From Isoetes taiwanensis (taxonomy: Eukaryota; Streptophyta; Lycopodiopsida; Isoetales; Isoetaceae): a stretch of DNA of 64,000 nucleotides. The notes beneath the pieces were generated by a model, which was not told the origin of the DNA, did not search any database, and worked only from the letters and a program-made list of their open reading frames with translations. The stretch lies in the NCBI GenBank assembly GCA_021234155.1, contig JAJEKV010000102.1:2784456-2848455 (forward strand), written 5' to 3'. This document shows positions 48,730 to 59,690 of this stretch, in pieces. Each line of letters begins with the position of its first letter. Position 1 is the first letter of the stretch. A program made the translations under genes and the position numbers.

Positions 48730-50296
48730 TGTGACGTTCAAAGACGATATCACGCTCCGGGGCGTACATTGTCTTGCCATCGCCACGCTGCGTACACGCC
48801 ACCCGATTGACGGTGTGCGTAACGGATAGCCGTAAGTAGCCCTAGGGGCAACTTGCTAGAGTGTTCATATTATTAATGTGCACATGTGCACATTAATGAG
48901 GGCACACCTTTTCCATGTTGGCATATTTTGCCACCTAGCCATTTAAGGCAAGTGGGCCCTTTCCATTATCCCACATGCCAAATTGGGTAATTGGAAACCC
49001 TAGCCTAAACCCCATGTCTATTTAGGGTAGGAAACCCTAGCTTGCTAGTTTTTTTTTTTTCGTCCTTAGCGTTTTAGAGCTCATTTTGGGCTGCCCCAGA
49101 GCCAAAACCGCCCCGAGCCAGCTTCAAGCTTAATTATGCCATCAGTTCTTCCGATTACCGCTCATTTCGAGGGATGGTTGAACTCAGGTCAGGGGAGCTA
49201 CTCAAGGATCGGGGTATGTGGTCAATTTAATAGCTTAAACCGTCTTCTAGTCATAGAATCATGAGATTTAGACTATTAAATTGCCCATAGTAGCTATCTA
49301 GATTTTTAGATCTCGGACACTAACTAAAAGAACCTAACTCTAGGATTAGATCTAGTTCTTTGGTTTCTTACGTGATGTATTTGGATGATGTATCTCTGTG
49401 AACTCCTTGTATTGGGAAGGGGGTAGAGGCCCTAAAGCTTGTAGTTGATGCTCCTAGAGTAGCCTCTCTAGCACACTTGTAGATTCGCCTGTGTCACAAG
49501 AGCCACACACGGTTGTGGGTGAAGGGGGCAGGCCCGGCTAAGAAGGAGGCTCATGTCGACTCTTGAGCCATCCCCCGGTGTGTAAAGCCCTCACGGGGAT
49601 CATTGTGACTAGGTCTAATGGCTTACCTTTCAGTGCGGGTAAGGCATGGGCTCACACCCGTGAAGTGGTGTACACTTTCCGGTGGGTTCGGTCGAATACG
49701 GGCGGTGGCTTTCTAGTCACCTTGAGTTAGCATGTAGATCTCGGAGGGAGTGATCCCACCGCCCCATATGGGTTGGGAGGATGAGACCCGAGGAATAGCC
49801 CCTTCGGCTATGCATCCGGCCGGACTCTGATCAGTCCCAACACTTTTCAGCCTACTCGCAAAGTGTGCGGGGAGGGGCGGATGGAGTGGACAACCCTATG
49901 CCATGCTCTTATGCCGCCCAAATCCATTGCCATGAATTACATGCCCTGCGAACTCACGGAGACCCAAGCCGTCGGTCATCCTTTGAGTCACGAGCCTTGG
50001 GTAGGATCCCTATGTGATGTCTTGATCTTTGTCTATGCAGATATGAGGAGGACCATCCTTCGCGATGGTCACCAGATGTTGATGTATGTGCTAACCGACA
50101 TGTATGTTTACGCTTCATTCATTAGGTAGGCCCCGAGGGAAGCCCGGGTAGAATGACACCTTCACTCTTCCCAATCGGAGACTCGATTCACGGTGCGATG
50201 ATATGTGGAGGGCCCCAGACGCGATGGATTTGGTGGGGAAGAACTCCTCGTTTGTATCACGGTGAGTGCACCGTATATCACAGTAGGGGCGTCACA
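48730..50296 (+). repeat. 3' LTR
   Basis: Begins TGTGACG directly after the polypurine tract and ends at a CA near 50,295-50,296. It aligns with the 5' LTR in long identical blocks separated by short scrambled or indel-bearing blocks. The promoter and polyadenylation signals usual in LTRs were not resolved. Confidence 0.85.
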
Positions 50297-51240
50297 AATC
50301 TTTGGCCGACATCGATCGAATTACTTTCACTCGGGCCTGCTTTCGGTTGCCACTAGTGGCACAGGTGCGGCTTCTTGATTCTTTGCTCAAGTCGGTAGGG
50401 CACCGGATCTGCCGGGTCCTAGTACCGGGATCCTACGGGGATTAAGCATAGGTCCGGAGATCCAGAGCATTTGCATTGCTCTACCTTTTGCACCTACGGG
50501 GAGCTGCGTGTGTGGTTAGGTTGGGCGATGTCCACCTGAGACCTCGACGGCACCGGATGGGTTGGTGGGACCTCGACACCGGATCCGATGCCCACCTTTG
50601 CCTCTGCGAGGCGGGTCCGCCCGATAGCTAGGCCACATGCCCCGGCCTTTGCGTCTGGTCGGCATTCGAGAGCGATGGTTGTTCCGGTCTGCGGATGAAG
50701 CCGCGACAATTTTTCACGGGGAGATGCATATTGGTGTCAAGGCGTCATCCCGTCTCGAAGTTGGAGAGCAATGCGGCCTGACGCGCCCGCGACACCTCTT
50801 AGTCCACTTCGAGATGCTATTTCTACTTTGCATGTCCTGCTGACACGGCAATCATCGAAGGGGGACCACATTCTCCGAATCGAGGCGGTATTACTGCGGA
50901 AGGGAATTGTGCCGTGTTGGAAGCTCAGCGCTAAGGCGGCGGTGGGCGATGTATAGGGGGGGCGGCTATTATTCGGGATCGGTGGCCCTTCGACCGCGGG
51001 GCGCGTGGCGCATATAGCCCTGATCCTTATTATCTTCATTGTCTGTACCGGGGTTTCGACCCACTATTGTTGTTGTTGTTGTTTTTATTTGGGTGGTGTA
51101 ACGGGGCTTAGACCCCATGTTCTGTTTTTTGGGCTTCGGCCCTCTGTTCTGTTAGGGCTTATGCCCCCTTTGTTTGTTCTGGTCCCATAACCCGATTGGG
51201 TTCCGTGGACGTTAAAATTTCTTTCTTCCTTCCTTCCTTT
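50297..51240 (+). mobile_element. LINE D, 3' part with (TTCC)n tail
   Basis: GC-rich, frameshifted plus-strand sequence that ends in a T-rich UTR (TTGTTGTTGTTGTTTTTATT near 51,070, then GGGCTTAGACCCC-type tracts). It closes with TTCCGTGGACGTTAAAATTT and a (TTCC)n tail at about 51,220-51,240. The ending matches LINE B at 15,885-15,931. The RT core is not recognisable here. It directly follows the 3' LTR, so the chromovirus may have inserted into it. Confidence 0.5.
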
Positions 51241-51904
51241 GAACATATGTTGCACGCCATTAAAATAAAAAATCAATGGCTAAGATTTGATGTCATGATA
51301 ACAGGGCCCATCCACCATGGTTTATGGACCCATCCCCATGGTTTATGGGCTCCTCACTAAAAGTGTCATAACTTCTTTTTCCCATCTCTGTTTAGCACAT
51401 GGACACGCGCATTTGAAAGCTATTTGAAAGGGCTTTCTGAGAATGTAGACATCTGCCACGTTTCTCTCTTAAATATCTTGAAAGCTTCAAAGAAGTTGAT
51501 GGAACCCCTGCGCGCTAGGAAGTGGAACCGCCGCACGGAGGGGCCATTGGACCCCCTCCTCTTCCGCCTACTCTAACTTTTCGTAGATATGTCAGAATCA
51601 GGCGATTTTTTGTTCATATGAAATGCAAACACATATTTTTTAATAATTTTGACTTTGACCGTGCCTCCATTTTTATGTTTGGCTTTTAAGTGCGCAAAAC
51701 ATGGCGACCTTACCCTATACCCTACGCGTACCATACGGCATAGTTTTGCGATCAGTCATGGCGACCATACCCTAAACCCTTACGCGAGACCGATAACCTT
51801 ACCGTTTTTTTTCCGTCGATCGGACACAATGAGGTGTCGGCTTTTGAAGGCTAAAAAATGGATAAGTGGTGTACGATGGTTCTAAGTACTCCCTATTTGG
51901 GTTG
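51241..51904. other. no gene recognised
   Basis: Contains CCATGGTTTATGG twice (51,316-51,348) and a pair of tracts with CATGGCGACC-TACCCTA-ACCC near 51,700 and 51,758. The second includes CCCTAAACCCT, close to a plant telomere unit but not a telomeric array. Confidence 0.4.
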
Positions 51905-52375
51905 GGCTCCCATGGAAACCCTTCCAATTTTCCATGGAAAATAGGAAGGGTTTCCATGGAAACCCTTCCGGCTTTCATTAAAACAAGGAAGGGTTTCCAT
52001 GGAAGGGTTTCCATGGAAACCCTTCCTATTTTCCATGGAAACCCTTCCTATTTCCATGGAAAATAGGAAGGGTTTCCATGGAAACCCTTCCTGGTTTTAA
52101 TGAAAGCCGGAAGGGTTTCCAATTTGAAAATCGGAAGGGTTTCCTCGGAAAATGGGAAGGGTTTCCATTTTTTTTTTTCAAAGGCGCCGCCCGCCACAAC
52201 AAGACGCCGCCATTAATGGTGCACGCCATTAATGGTGCACGCTCATAAATATGCACGACACTCAAGAATTTAAATTTTAATTCAAATGGAAACCCTTGCT
52301 ATTTTCCAAACCCATGGGAAAATAGGAAGGGTTTCCACAAATGGGGGAAAATAGGAAGGGTTTCCACGTTTCATA
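51905..52375. repeat. palindromic GGAAGGGTTTCC array with a fold-back core
   Basis: GGAAGGGTTTCCA and its complement alternate many times. A perfect 26-bp palindrome built from them lies at 51,944-51,969, 52,001-52,026 and 52,066-52,091. The segment 51,961-51,984 is the exact reverse complement of 52,094-52,117, so the core folds into a hairpin centred near 52,039. Further inverted pairs follow to 52,375, and a T-run follows the copy at 52,146. It resembles a fold-back or MITE-like repeat. Confidence 0.85.
52207..52241 (+). repeat. GCCATTAATGGTGCAC duplicated
   Basis: Two head-to-tail copies of GCCATTAATGGTGCAC are visible. Each contains the palindrome CCATTAATGG. Confidence 0.8.
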
Positions 52376-54430
52376 AAAAAAATTTAAGGGGAACAAATTT
52401 CTAGTTTTCTTGTTATGACATAATTGTATAAGAGGATACATGCAATCATGTAATTTTATAAGAGGAAACACAAGGGACTCGTCTAAGTGCAGACTCGTCT
52501 AAGTAGCATAAACAAGTTCATAAGTTCCCATGACTTGTTGAATCTAGTGTTACAAACAAAGTGTTGTCGCACAAAGGGTTGCCCTTACATGTTTGTGAAT
52601 CTCATTCATTCCATTTTCATGCTCGAGATTGTAGTTTCGGCTAAGAACAATGTAGCTCGCACCATGGCATCTACTGCAAGACTATCAGAATGCACAAGCT
52701 ACAAATGTATGAAGCAATAGTTTTGCAACTCTCTTGAGCACTTCAAGCTCCACTATTTCAGAATTCAAGAACAAGAATGTCACAGTGGCATTTGAAAGAC
52801 AAATACAAACAATTGCATTTAAAGCCAAATAGATGGAAAACATGTTGTGCACATATGATGCCAATAAGTGCCGAACCTCATCTATTAGAAATGGAACTCC
52901 AATTTTAAATTCTATCACCGGCACCAACAATAAAATTCTTTTACAAGGATCTCAAATGATTTGTGCATTTAATTTCAAATCTGCAACTTTGAATGCGCAA
53001 AACATCATAAAAATTATTCATGTTCTTTTTGTATCTCGATTTTTTTCATAAGCCTCTTCTCAGATTTTCAAGATCCATAAAAGCAATTGTTACCCCCATT
53101 CAAACCGGTAATGCTCACTAATGTACCACTAGTCTTAGGCAAACTAATGTACCGGAACAAACAAGAACGCCAACAAGATTAAACCGCAAATGCTCCCAGA
53201 TACTGCCTCTTTGTATCAACAATGACTTCATGTGGAGGGCCATGCTGCGCAATCTCCTGCTTTTTGGAGGTGCTTGGCACACAACCCCCTCCCTTTCCCA
53301 TCCTATTCAAAGACAAAAACTCGTGTGTTTCTTCCAAAGGCATGCCTTCTCCAACCTCCGATCGATCAAGCAGGCCGGATATACGCATTTTTGAGCTTTT
53401 CTTCGACAAAACTAAAGCTTAGAACGACCCATCTTAACAATTGGAATAAACATCACTTCAATCATCATTTTTATATTCAAACTGCAACGCACGTCTCTGA
53501 CTATTTTCACTTTCCCTTCTGTCCGCCTCTACAACCTCCAGGCTGTCGTGCACCAAGTTAGGGGCTTGCCGAATTGTTAATTTAATAAAGAAGGCATATC
53601 AACACACAAGCATGCCTTGTTTTTCTCTGTTTTTTTAAGCCACTTCAAGGATGGTCAGTTTCAGAAGAATATTTTCTCTTACCAAAGAAAAAGCCGCAAA
53701 GCGTAAAAGCAATCCAGATCAGATAGATAGCAGCCGAAGCGGAGCAGGGTTTACCAAAGATCGTCATCAATATCGGCTCTGCCGATCTCAAAGCGACAAG
53801 AAGCACTAATGGAACAATCAAAAGGACAAGGGCCTTCCGTGGTAGTGCGCATGCAAATTTTGCCGGGCCGAAGAATGAGCAAGAAGAAAGAAGATAAAAA
53901 GAAAGATTACTCCGCCATCGCCATGATGCCATGTCATTGCATCGCCATCTCTGCTTTGTTATTGCTTCCAGTTCGCCATAGCCGCCTTCTTGTCACCATC
54001 CGTATCTTTGCCCACCTAAGATCAAAAAAAAAACTCATGCCATATCTTCCTTCCCTCATCCTACTTGTCGCCATAGCCCTGGTGATGTCCAGGATCTCTA
54101 AGAAGAAAGGAAAGAGGATCAAGAAGCAAAACCGTCTTTGAAGGGAAGCTTGAAGAAGAAAGAAGAGACCCACCGCCTATTTCTTTGTTGTAGGATTTGC
54201 GAGGAAGGAAAAAAGGGAAATCAATCGCCAAGCTTGAAGAAAAAAAAAGAGACCACCGCCTATTCTTCTTTGTAGGATCAATCGCCAAACGCAAAGAAAA
54301 ACCGCCGGAGGAAGAGCTAAGAACAAAAGAAAAATCCCTTTTTCTGAAAAACAAAAGCTCTTAATAACAGCCGTAAGAAATTAATTGGAAGCATTAATTA
54401 CCACTGAAAACCGAAAAAAATTATATTCTT
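52376..54430. other. intergenic, no gene supported; 85-bp tandem duplication near the end
   Basis: AT-rich sequence without a recognised gene. A minus-strand frame at 53,179-53,409 has natural-looking composition but no motif I know. At about 54,146-54,290 a unit with GAAGCTTGAAGAA, GAGACC-CACCGCCTATT, TTGTAGGAT and ATCAATCGCCAA is present twice, imperfectly. Confidence 0.45.
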
Positions 54431-54431
54431 G

Positions 54432-54474
54432 TGGAAACCCTTCCGGATTTTAGGGAAATTTGGAAGGGTTTCCA
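54432..54474. repeat. small copy of the GGAAGGGTTTCC inverted repeat in the EamA gene promoter
   Basis: TGGAAACCCTTCC (54,432-54,444) and GGAAGGGTTTCCA (54,462-54,474) form 13-bp arms around a 17-nt loop, followed by a run of T. It is the same word as the array at 51.9-52.4 kb and lies 88 bp before the EamA start codon. Confidence 0.8.
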
Positions 54475-54561
54475 TTTTTTTTTTTTTTAATAACCCCAAT
54501 CGGGGGGAGATAGTGTGAGCGAGTGGCGTACGTTATTCCCAGAAAAACACAGGTTATCGCG

Positions 54562-57500
54562 ATGGCAGGAGCTCTTCTCCACCATAGGACATGGCAATCA
54601 GTTTCTGCACCGTCTGCTTTCAACATCAACAGACTGGAATTTGGCTCCACGAACATTACTATAAAAGTGTTTTTCGATCTCTTCCTGCATTGCTGATTTC
54701 AATCTAGCTTACATTTGCTTTTTGCTGGTTCAGAATGGAAAATGGAAAATATGTTTGCAAGTTTCTCTTGGGGCTTGGAGTGTTCCTGTAACTGGCAATG
54801 TTTTCAAAACTTTTGGTATCAAAAGGAAGTTTGGAAATCAATCTATTCGAGACTCGAAATCAAATTCCAGTTTAAACGATGAGTTGCAACTACAATCTTC
54901 TTCCAATGGGACTGAGCTTGTGGCAAATGGAGAAAGCGAAAAAACTAGTGTTCCATATTTATCGACTGAAGTTAGAGGGGAAATGGAGTGCATTGGAACA
55001 GGCTCAGATGTGGAGTGTGTTCTGCCAAGCTCAGAATCAGACTTTAAATTTGGGGGCAAAGTTGCTGCAAGAGCTGTTGACATCCCATCAACCAGCAAGA
55101 GTGATGGAAAGAATGATGGGCCTGAATCCTTGGTTCAATCTGCCATTGAGTTCCTTGTGCTAATCTCACCATTTTTTTTCTGGGGCACCGCCATGGTAGC
55201 AATGAAAGGGGTTCTCGCAAAGGGAAGCCCGTTTTTTGTTGCTTCAACTAGATTAATACCTGCAGGGGCACTTCTTGTTGCCTTTGCATCTTTCACTGGA
55301 AGGAAACAGCCATCCAGCATAAAAGCATGGGCCAGCATTTTTCTCTTTGGGCTGGTGGATGCTGCTTGTTTCCAGGTTTGAGATAAGGTTTTTCTTAAGA
55401 TGTTTATTTTAAGAGGCAGGCGCTTTATCCTTCTCCTATGCATTTGGGACTTGTACATTTTTTTCCAAACAATTCTTAAAGTTGATGCTTTGCATGTTTT
55501 TCATGCAGGGATTCTTAGCAGAGGGACTGAAAAGGACAAGTGCTGGCTTGGGAAGTGTAAGCAGAATCTTTTATCTTCTGCTCTAAAAGTGTAAGCAGAA
55601 TTTGTTATCTTCTTTTACTTGCTATACTAATGTTCTTATCTAAATTGACATCTGTAAGCTTCTATTTAACTATAGGAAGTTCATCACAGCCCACTCCTTA
55701 AAAACACTTTTCACAATAAACCTCAGAATGTTTCATATACTTCAGATTGCTATTACCATGCAAATCACATTCTGGTTATTGCAGTTCTAGTTGGATGCTT
55801 ACATGATGTGGATTCTATGCTTTGGAAGTAAGACTGTTATTATGTACTGATCCAGAGATTATTACCATGGTCCCTGCAGGGTGTGTTTTTGCCAACCTTG
55901 GGACTCCTATGTCAAAATCACAAAAGCCCACCGTGAACTCATGTTGTTAACCGTAGAACTAGCAGGGAGTAGAACCAGCTGATAACAAGCCAACCAGAGA
56001 ACATTAAGGCAACCAGACAACCTTCTTGAGGGATAATTGCTTGCACTTACCCGGCGGGATTATCATGTGAAATATTCGTTAGATTCATAATCATATGTGG
56101 CTAGCACAAAAACAAGATGGTGTCAATTACAGTAGCCTGCAGTAGTTTAGTCCTTAAAGTGGCTCGAGCTTGATATTAGATCATATTGCTTACCTTTTTT
56201 CCTTGCCTGGAGTATGATCCTTTGTGTTATGTCAGGTTATTATTGATTCGCAACCTTTAACAGTGGCAATTCTTGCGGCAATACTCTTTGGAGAAGAGAT
56301 AGGTACATATGGAGTTGTTGGTTTGGTAACAGGGGTGCTTGGTCTCATCCTATTGGAGGTATAAATCCTTGTACCTAAATATCAACATTTATGCTGGATA
56401 ATTCTGGCTGTTGATAGATTTATATCGTATTGTACTGCTTTCCTTTCTTTACTGCCAAAGTAGGATCTCGAATTTGGCTTATAGTCTGTTTTTATCCTGC
56501 TTTTATCTTCCATGCTCAAACACACCAACCTGATTGTGGCTTTGCACTAAGCATGATGTAGTTCATTTCAATAGCATATAGTATCAGTAATTGGTATAAA
56601 AATGTTTATTTACCCTGAATCTAAATATGTATTTTAACTTCTTTCCTGTTCCTTTAATTATATAAGTAACAAATTTCATTGTTCTGTACAGCTTCCTCCC
56701 AATGTCCTGTCAGTAGTCAACTTAGAAGATGTAGACAAGCTTGTCCATTCTGTTGACTGGAACAAGGTTTGGGATAGTGGAGAGTGGTGGATGCTCCTTG
56801 CTGCTCAAAGTATGGCCATTGGTACCATAATGGTTAGATGGGTTTGCAGATATTCTGACTCGATCATGGCAACTGGATGGGTATATAAAGCTACCATATA
56901 TTTTAATGTCGATTTAGCCCGTTTTATTACATTGATTTTGTGGATTTCAGCATATGGTGCTTGGTGGTCTTCCATTACTGGTAATTTCTGGAATGCAACA
57001 TGATCTTGGGAACTTGTATAAGCTGGATATAACTGATTGGCTGGCTCTTACATATGTTTCTATCTTTGGAAGCGCCATAAGCTATGGTGTTTTTTTCTAC
57101 AATGCAACAAAAGGTCTGGATTGTTTCCACTTTCCCCAAATGTGCTTTGGTTTCGAGATGCATATTCTAGTTTAAAATTCTAGGTCATGCCTGTTGCAAG
57201 TGCAGCCCACGTTGTATGCCATTATAATATTGTAGGATGTTCCTTTTTGTGCAGGTAGTTTGACAAGATTAAGTTCTCTCACATTTTTTACTCCAATGTT
57301 TGCTGCACTATTTGGGTAAGATCCGGTCCCTATTGAATGTTCAATGATAATTTTTATGATACAATTCTTCTCTCCATATTGTGACAATGTTGGGAACAAG
57401 TGTTTATCACGTCTTGGATTGGCAAAGATATCAGTTGTTTAACATTGTCTGTTTTCTATTAGGTACTTGTTTCTGGAGGAAACTCTCAGTCCCTTACAAT

Positions 57501-57595
57501 TGTTCGGTGCTATTACAACATTAGGTTCCATCTACCTCATTAATGCTAAAGGTTTGCCTATCAAGGCGAAAGATGGGGGCAGCATGAATGACTAG
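54562..57595 (+). CDS. EamA/DMT-family transporter, plastid type (eight exons)
   Basis: Predicted integral membrane transporter of the drug/metabolite transporter superfamily, most like the plant plastid EamA-like protein of the At3g02690 type as I remember it. Its substrate is unknown. Exons: 54,562-54,666; 54,734-55,375; 55,509-55,556; 56,236-56,358; 56,692-56,880; 56,951-57,113; 57,255-57,315; 57,463-57,595 (TAG). All introns are GT-AG and phases agree, giving 1,464 nt and 487 residues. The start is the first ATG (MAGALLHHRTWQSVSAPSAF), a Ser/basic-rich leader like a transit peptide, then about 150 hydrophilic Ser-rich residues. The membrane part holds ten-helix EamA repeats: FFFWGTAMVAMKGVL and RLIPAGALLVAFASF in exon 2; GFLAEGLKRTSAGLGS in exon 3; IIDSQPLTVAILAAILFGEE in exon 4; WWMLLAAQSMAIGTIMVRWV in exon 5; SIFGSAISYGVFFYNATKGS across exons 6-7; TFFTPMFAALFGYLFLEE across exons 7-8. 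No stops or frameshifts are seen. It is the one intact gene here, and its promoter carries a small inverted repeat at 54,432. Confidence 0.92.
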
Positions 57596-57939
57596 GAGGA
57601 TTACTTTCTATAGAATGTTTTGTACAATCAATTATATAAGTGGTACAATAGCGTTTCAGTCTAAGAATTTTCTTCTTGCATTTTGAGAAGAAAACAAATC
57701 CCTAGTGCATGCACTCCAAAGAAGAGGAGCACTTAGAAAACAAAAGATAAATAGATAGATGGTACATTTTCATTTTGAACGACAGTGGAGTCATAGATGA
57801 GTTTGGCATGCATGCAGAAGAAGCCTTTATGTATTTTTAAATCCTGGAAGATCTTAATGCAATGCAGATCGAGTGCAATATGGCGGAGAATGCTTGTGCC
57901 TCTTCCAACTTGCCAAGTTTATATAATCCATCCTTATCG

Positions 57940-58187
57940 TGTATGTGACTGTGGTAATTGTGATCTTCGTATTAACCATTTCATTGCCCAAACTAGAGTC
58001 TCTCTTGACAGATTCAGGTTATTTTGGCAAGAGGAAGAACTTGAACATGTTGGATCCATGTCAAATATTGAGAGAGAAAGTGAATGGGGATGGTTTATCC
58101 GATGTTGCTATTGAGATACAAGAAAGGGTGTTCACTTGGTATCCTACAGCTGAAGCACCTACTCTTGCATTCAGTATCTCAAATTGA
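57940..58187 (+). pseudogene. ABCC-type (MRP) ABC transporter, exon fragment
   Basis: Two adjacent frames read as the end of the first transmembrane domain and the start of the first nucleotide-binding domain of a plant ABCC transporter. INHFIAQTRVSLDRFRLFWQ and EEELEHV occupy about 57,970-58,045. In another frame, GLSDVAIEIQERVFTWYPTA and EAPTL occupy about 58,090-58,165. ABCC proteins export glutathione conjugates and other anions, mostly at the vacuole membrane. A frameshift lies between the halves, and no Walker A motif follows, so this is a relict of one exon. It starts about 350 bp downstream of the EamA stop codon, in the same orientation. Confidence 0.75.
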
Positions 58188-58699
58188 CAACCCAGGATTT
58201 CTCTTTACAAAAAAGTTGTCGCAATGTTGTCAACAAGAAATATTACTTGTAATGAGAATTTTGATAAAACTTGTTGTTGTCAAATAAGAACTCAATTAAA
58301 TCATAAGTTGTCATTTGAGAACTTTAAAATATATGTCAAAAGAAATGAAGCAGAGTATATATACATTTTTTTGCAGGGTATATATACATTTATTTTTTGG
58401 AGGGTCCGAAGGTGAATATTGTAAGTATCTATTTTTTGTTTTTGGAATAAGGAAGGTATTTTGGCTTGTTTAAATAGAAAAGAATAGAATAGAATAGATT
58501 TTTTATCGTCCACGGAGACCAATTGGCCTATGGGACCCAAACAAAAAGAGAGCTACAAGCGTATCATTGTCAGGATTAAAAAAACCCCGGTTTTTGAGGG
58601 AAAAAACTTAGCAGTAATAAGTATGCTGGTATGATGTACAATTGTATAGGACAGTTCAATACTGTCCCGGAGGACACAACTGAGCCCGTGCATCCATAA
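58188..58699. other. no gene recognised
   Basis: AT-rich sequence with a duplicated TATATATACATTT word near 58,358-58,392 and an AGAATAGAATAGAATAG microsatellite near 58,482-58,497. Confidence 0.45.
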
Positions 58700-59690
58700 C
58701 CTCCTGGAGATATGACCCCAACAAGCCCACTGACGTCATTTTCAATAACTCATGCAACGGCTAGTCAGGCACTAGTAATCGAGCATACCGCTCTCGGATA
58801 TGGGCAAACGCTGGACAGATCTGGAGGGCATGCCATTCGTCTTTAATGGCGCCCTGGTGGCAACACTGGCAAAGCCTTTCCTTCCGTGCATCCTGAGCCC
58901 AATGTCTTGTTTCAATGTGGAGATGATGTGCACCCGTGCAAATGGAAGCTATAAGTCTGCGCTTCTTCATGGGCAAATGGGTGTACAAGTACTAGTGTGG
59001 TGCCAAGAAGGCTTTCTGCACCTGCTCGAGGTCATTCCAGGTGTTGAGGGATATCACCGGACCCCACACTTATGCCCCATACACGAGGACCGGCTCGACC
59101 AAGGTCTTAAACAAGTGTGACTGGTGGCCCCAGACATACAACTCTGCCTTGTGGCTGTTGTTCTGCATGGCATATAGTGTTTTCCAACCCGCCGTGACCC
59201 GCAACCTGATGGCAGCATCCCAGTGGGTGGTAGCAGAGAACTCGATCCCCAAGTACTTGTAGGTCGGAGCCACCTCTACATCGTATCCCTTGTAAGTGAA
59301 TGAGGGAAGCCTTGGCTGACGGGATGATGAAACTAGCAACACCCTTTTGGCCAAGTTAACTCGCATGCTAGTAAATCGACAAGAAGTGTCAAGAGCATCC
59401 AGGTGACATTGCATGTCCTCTGGAGTATAGGCCAGGAGATTGACATCGTCAACATATATGAGTTGTCGGATTGTGTGATGCATGAGATGGGCGCCCGCAC
59501 CTCCGTGCTTAGAGCGCCAATCTTCCAGCTGGTCAATGTATAGGCCAAAGAGTGTGGGGGAGAGGGGGCAACCCTGAAGCACTCCAATACTACTGATTAC
59601 GATGTGATACGGCCTGAACATGCCTCGTATAGCCTGTATATCGCAAGTCGGGAGGGGGACAAAGGCTTTAGTGAATCATGACTTGGCGTA
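58700..59690 (-). mobile_element. LINE C, 5'-truncated non-LTR retrotransposon
   Basis: On the minus strand a long open frame (59,621-59,070) reads as LINE reverse transcriptase. It has GVLQGCPLSPTLFGLYIDQL, then QLIYVDDVNLLAYTP (the YVDD catalytic pair), MRVNLAKRVLLV, YKYLGIEFSATTHWDAAI and LFKTLVEPVLVYGA. A second frame (58,988-58,761) holds the C-terminal cysteine module (RLCQCCHQGA, then DEWHALQICPAF and IRERYARLLV). Upstream of 59,621 the frame continues through LPTCDIQAIRG but hits a stop near 59,680, and the endonuclease is missing, as usual for 5'-truncated insertions. It is the best preserved LINE in the window and a guide to reading LINE A and B. Confidence 0.88.

Larger units (their letters stand above)
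37230..50296 (+). mobile_element. chromovirus-type Ty3/gypsy LTR retrotransposon, full length but frameshifted
   Basis: About 13.07 kb in all. Two LTRs of about 1.55 kb flank an internal region with a primer-binding-site-like sequence, an extra basic ORF, gag with a zinc knuckle, protease, reverse transcriptase, RNase H, integrase and a chromodomain, and a polypurine tract. The order RT-RNase H-integrase-chromodomain defines the Ty3/gypsy chromovirus lineage. Stops and frameshifts interrupt every domain while short protein motifs remain well conserved. No clear target-site duplication is visible: the bases next to the outer LTR ends, near 37,226 and 50,297, do not match convincingly. Confidence 0.9.

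Noticed and set aside
51766..51782. Interstitial telomere (CCCTAAACCCT)
   Set aside because: Fewer than two units are present, with no array around it.
51799..52265. Frames rich in METLP and FHGK words
   Set aside because: They are products of the palindromic GGAAGGGTTTCC array, open on both strands.
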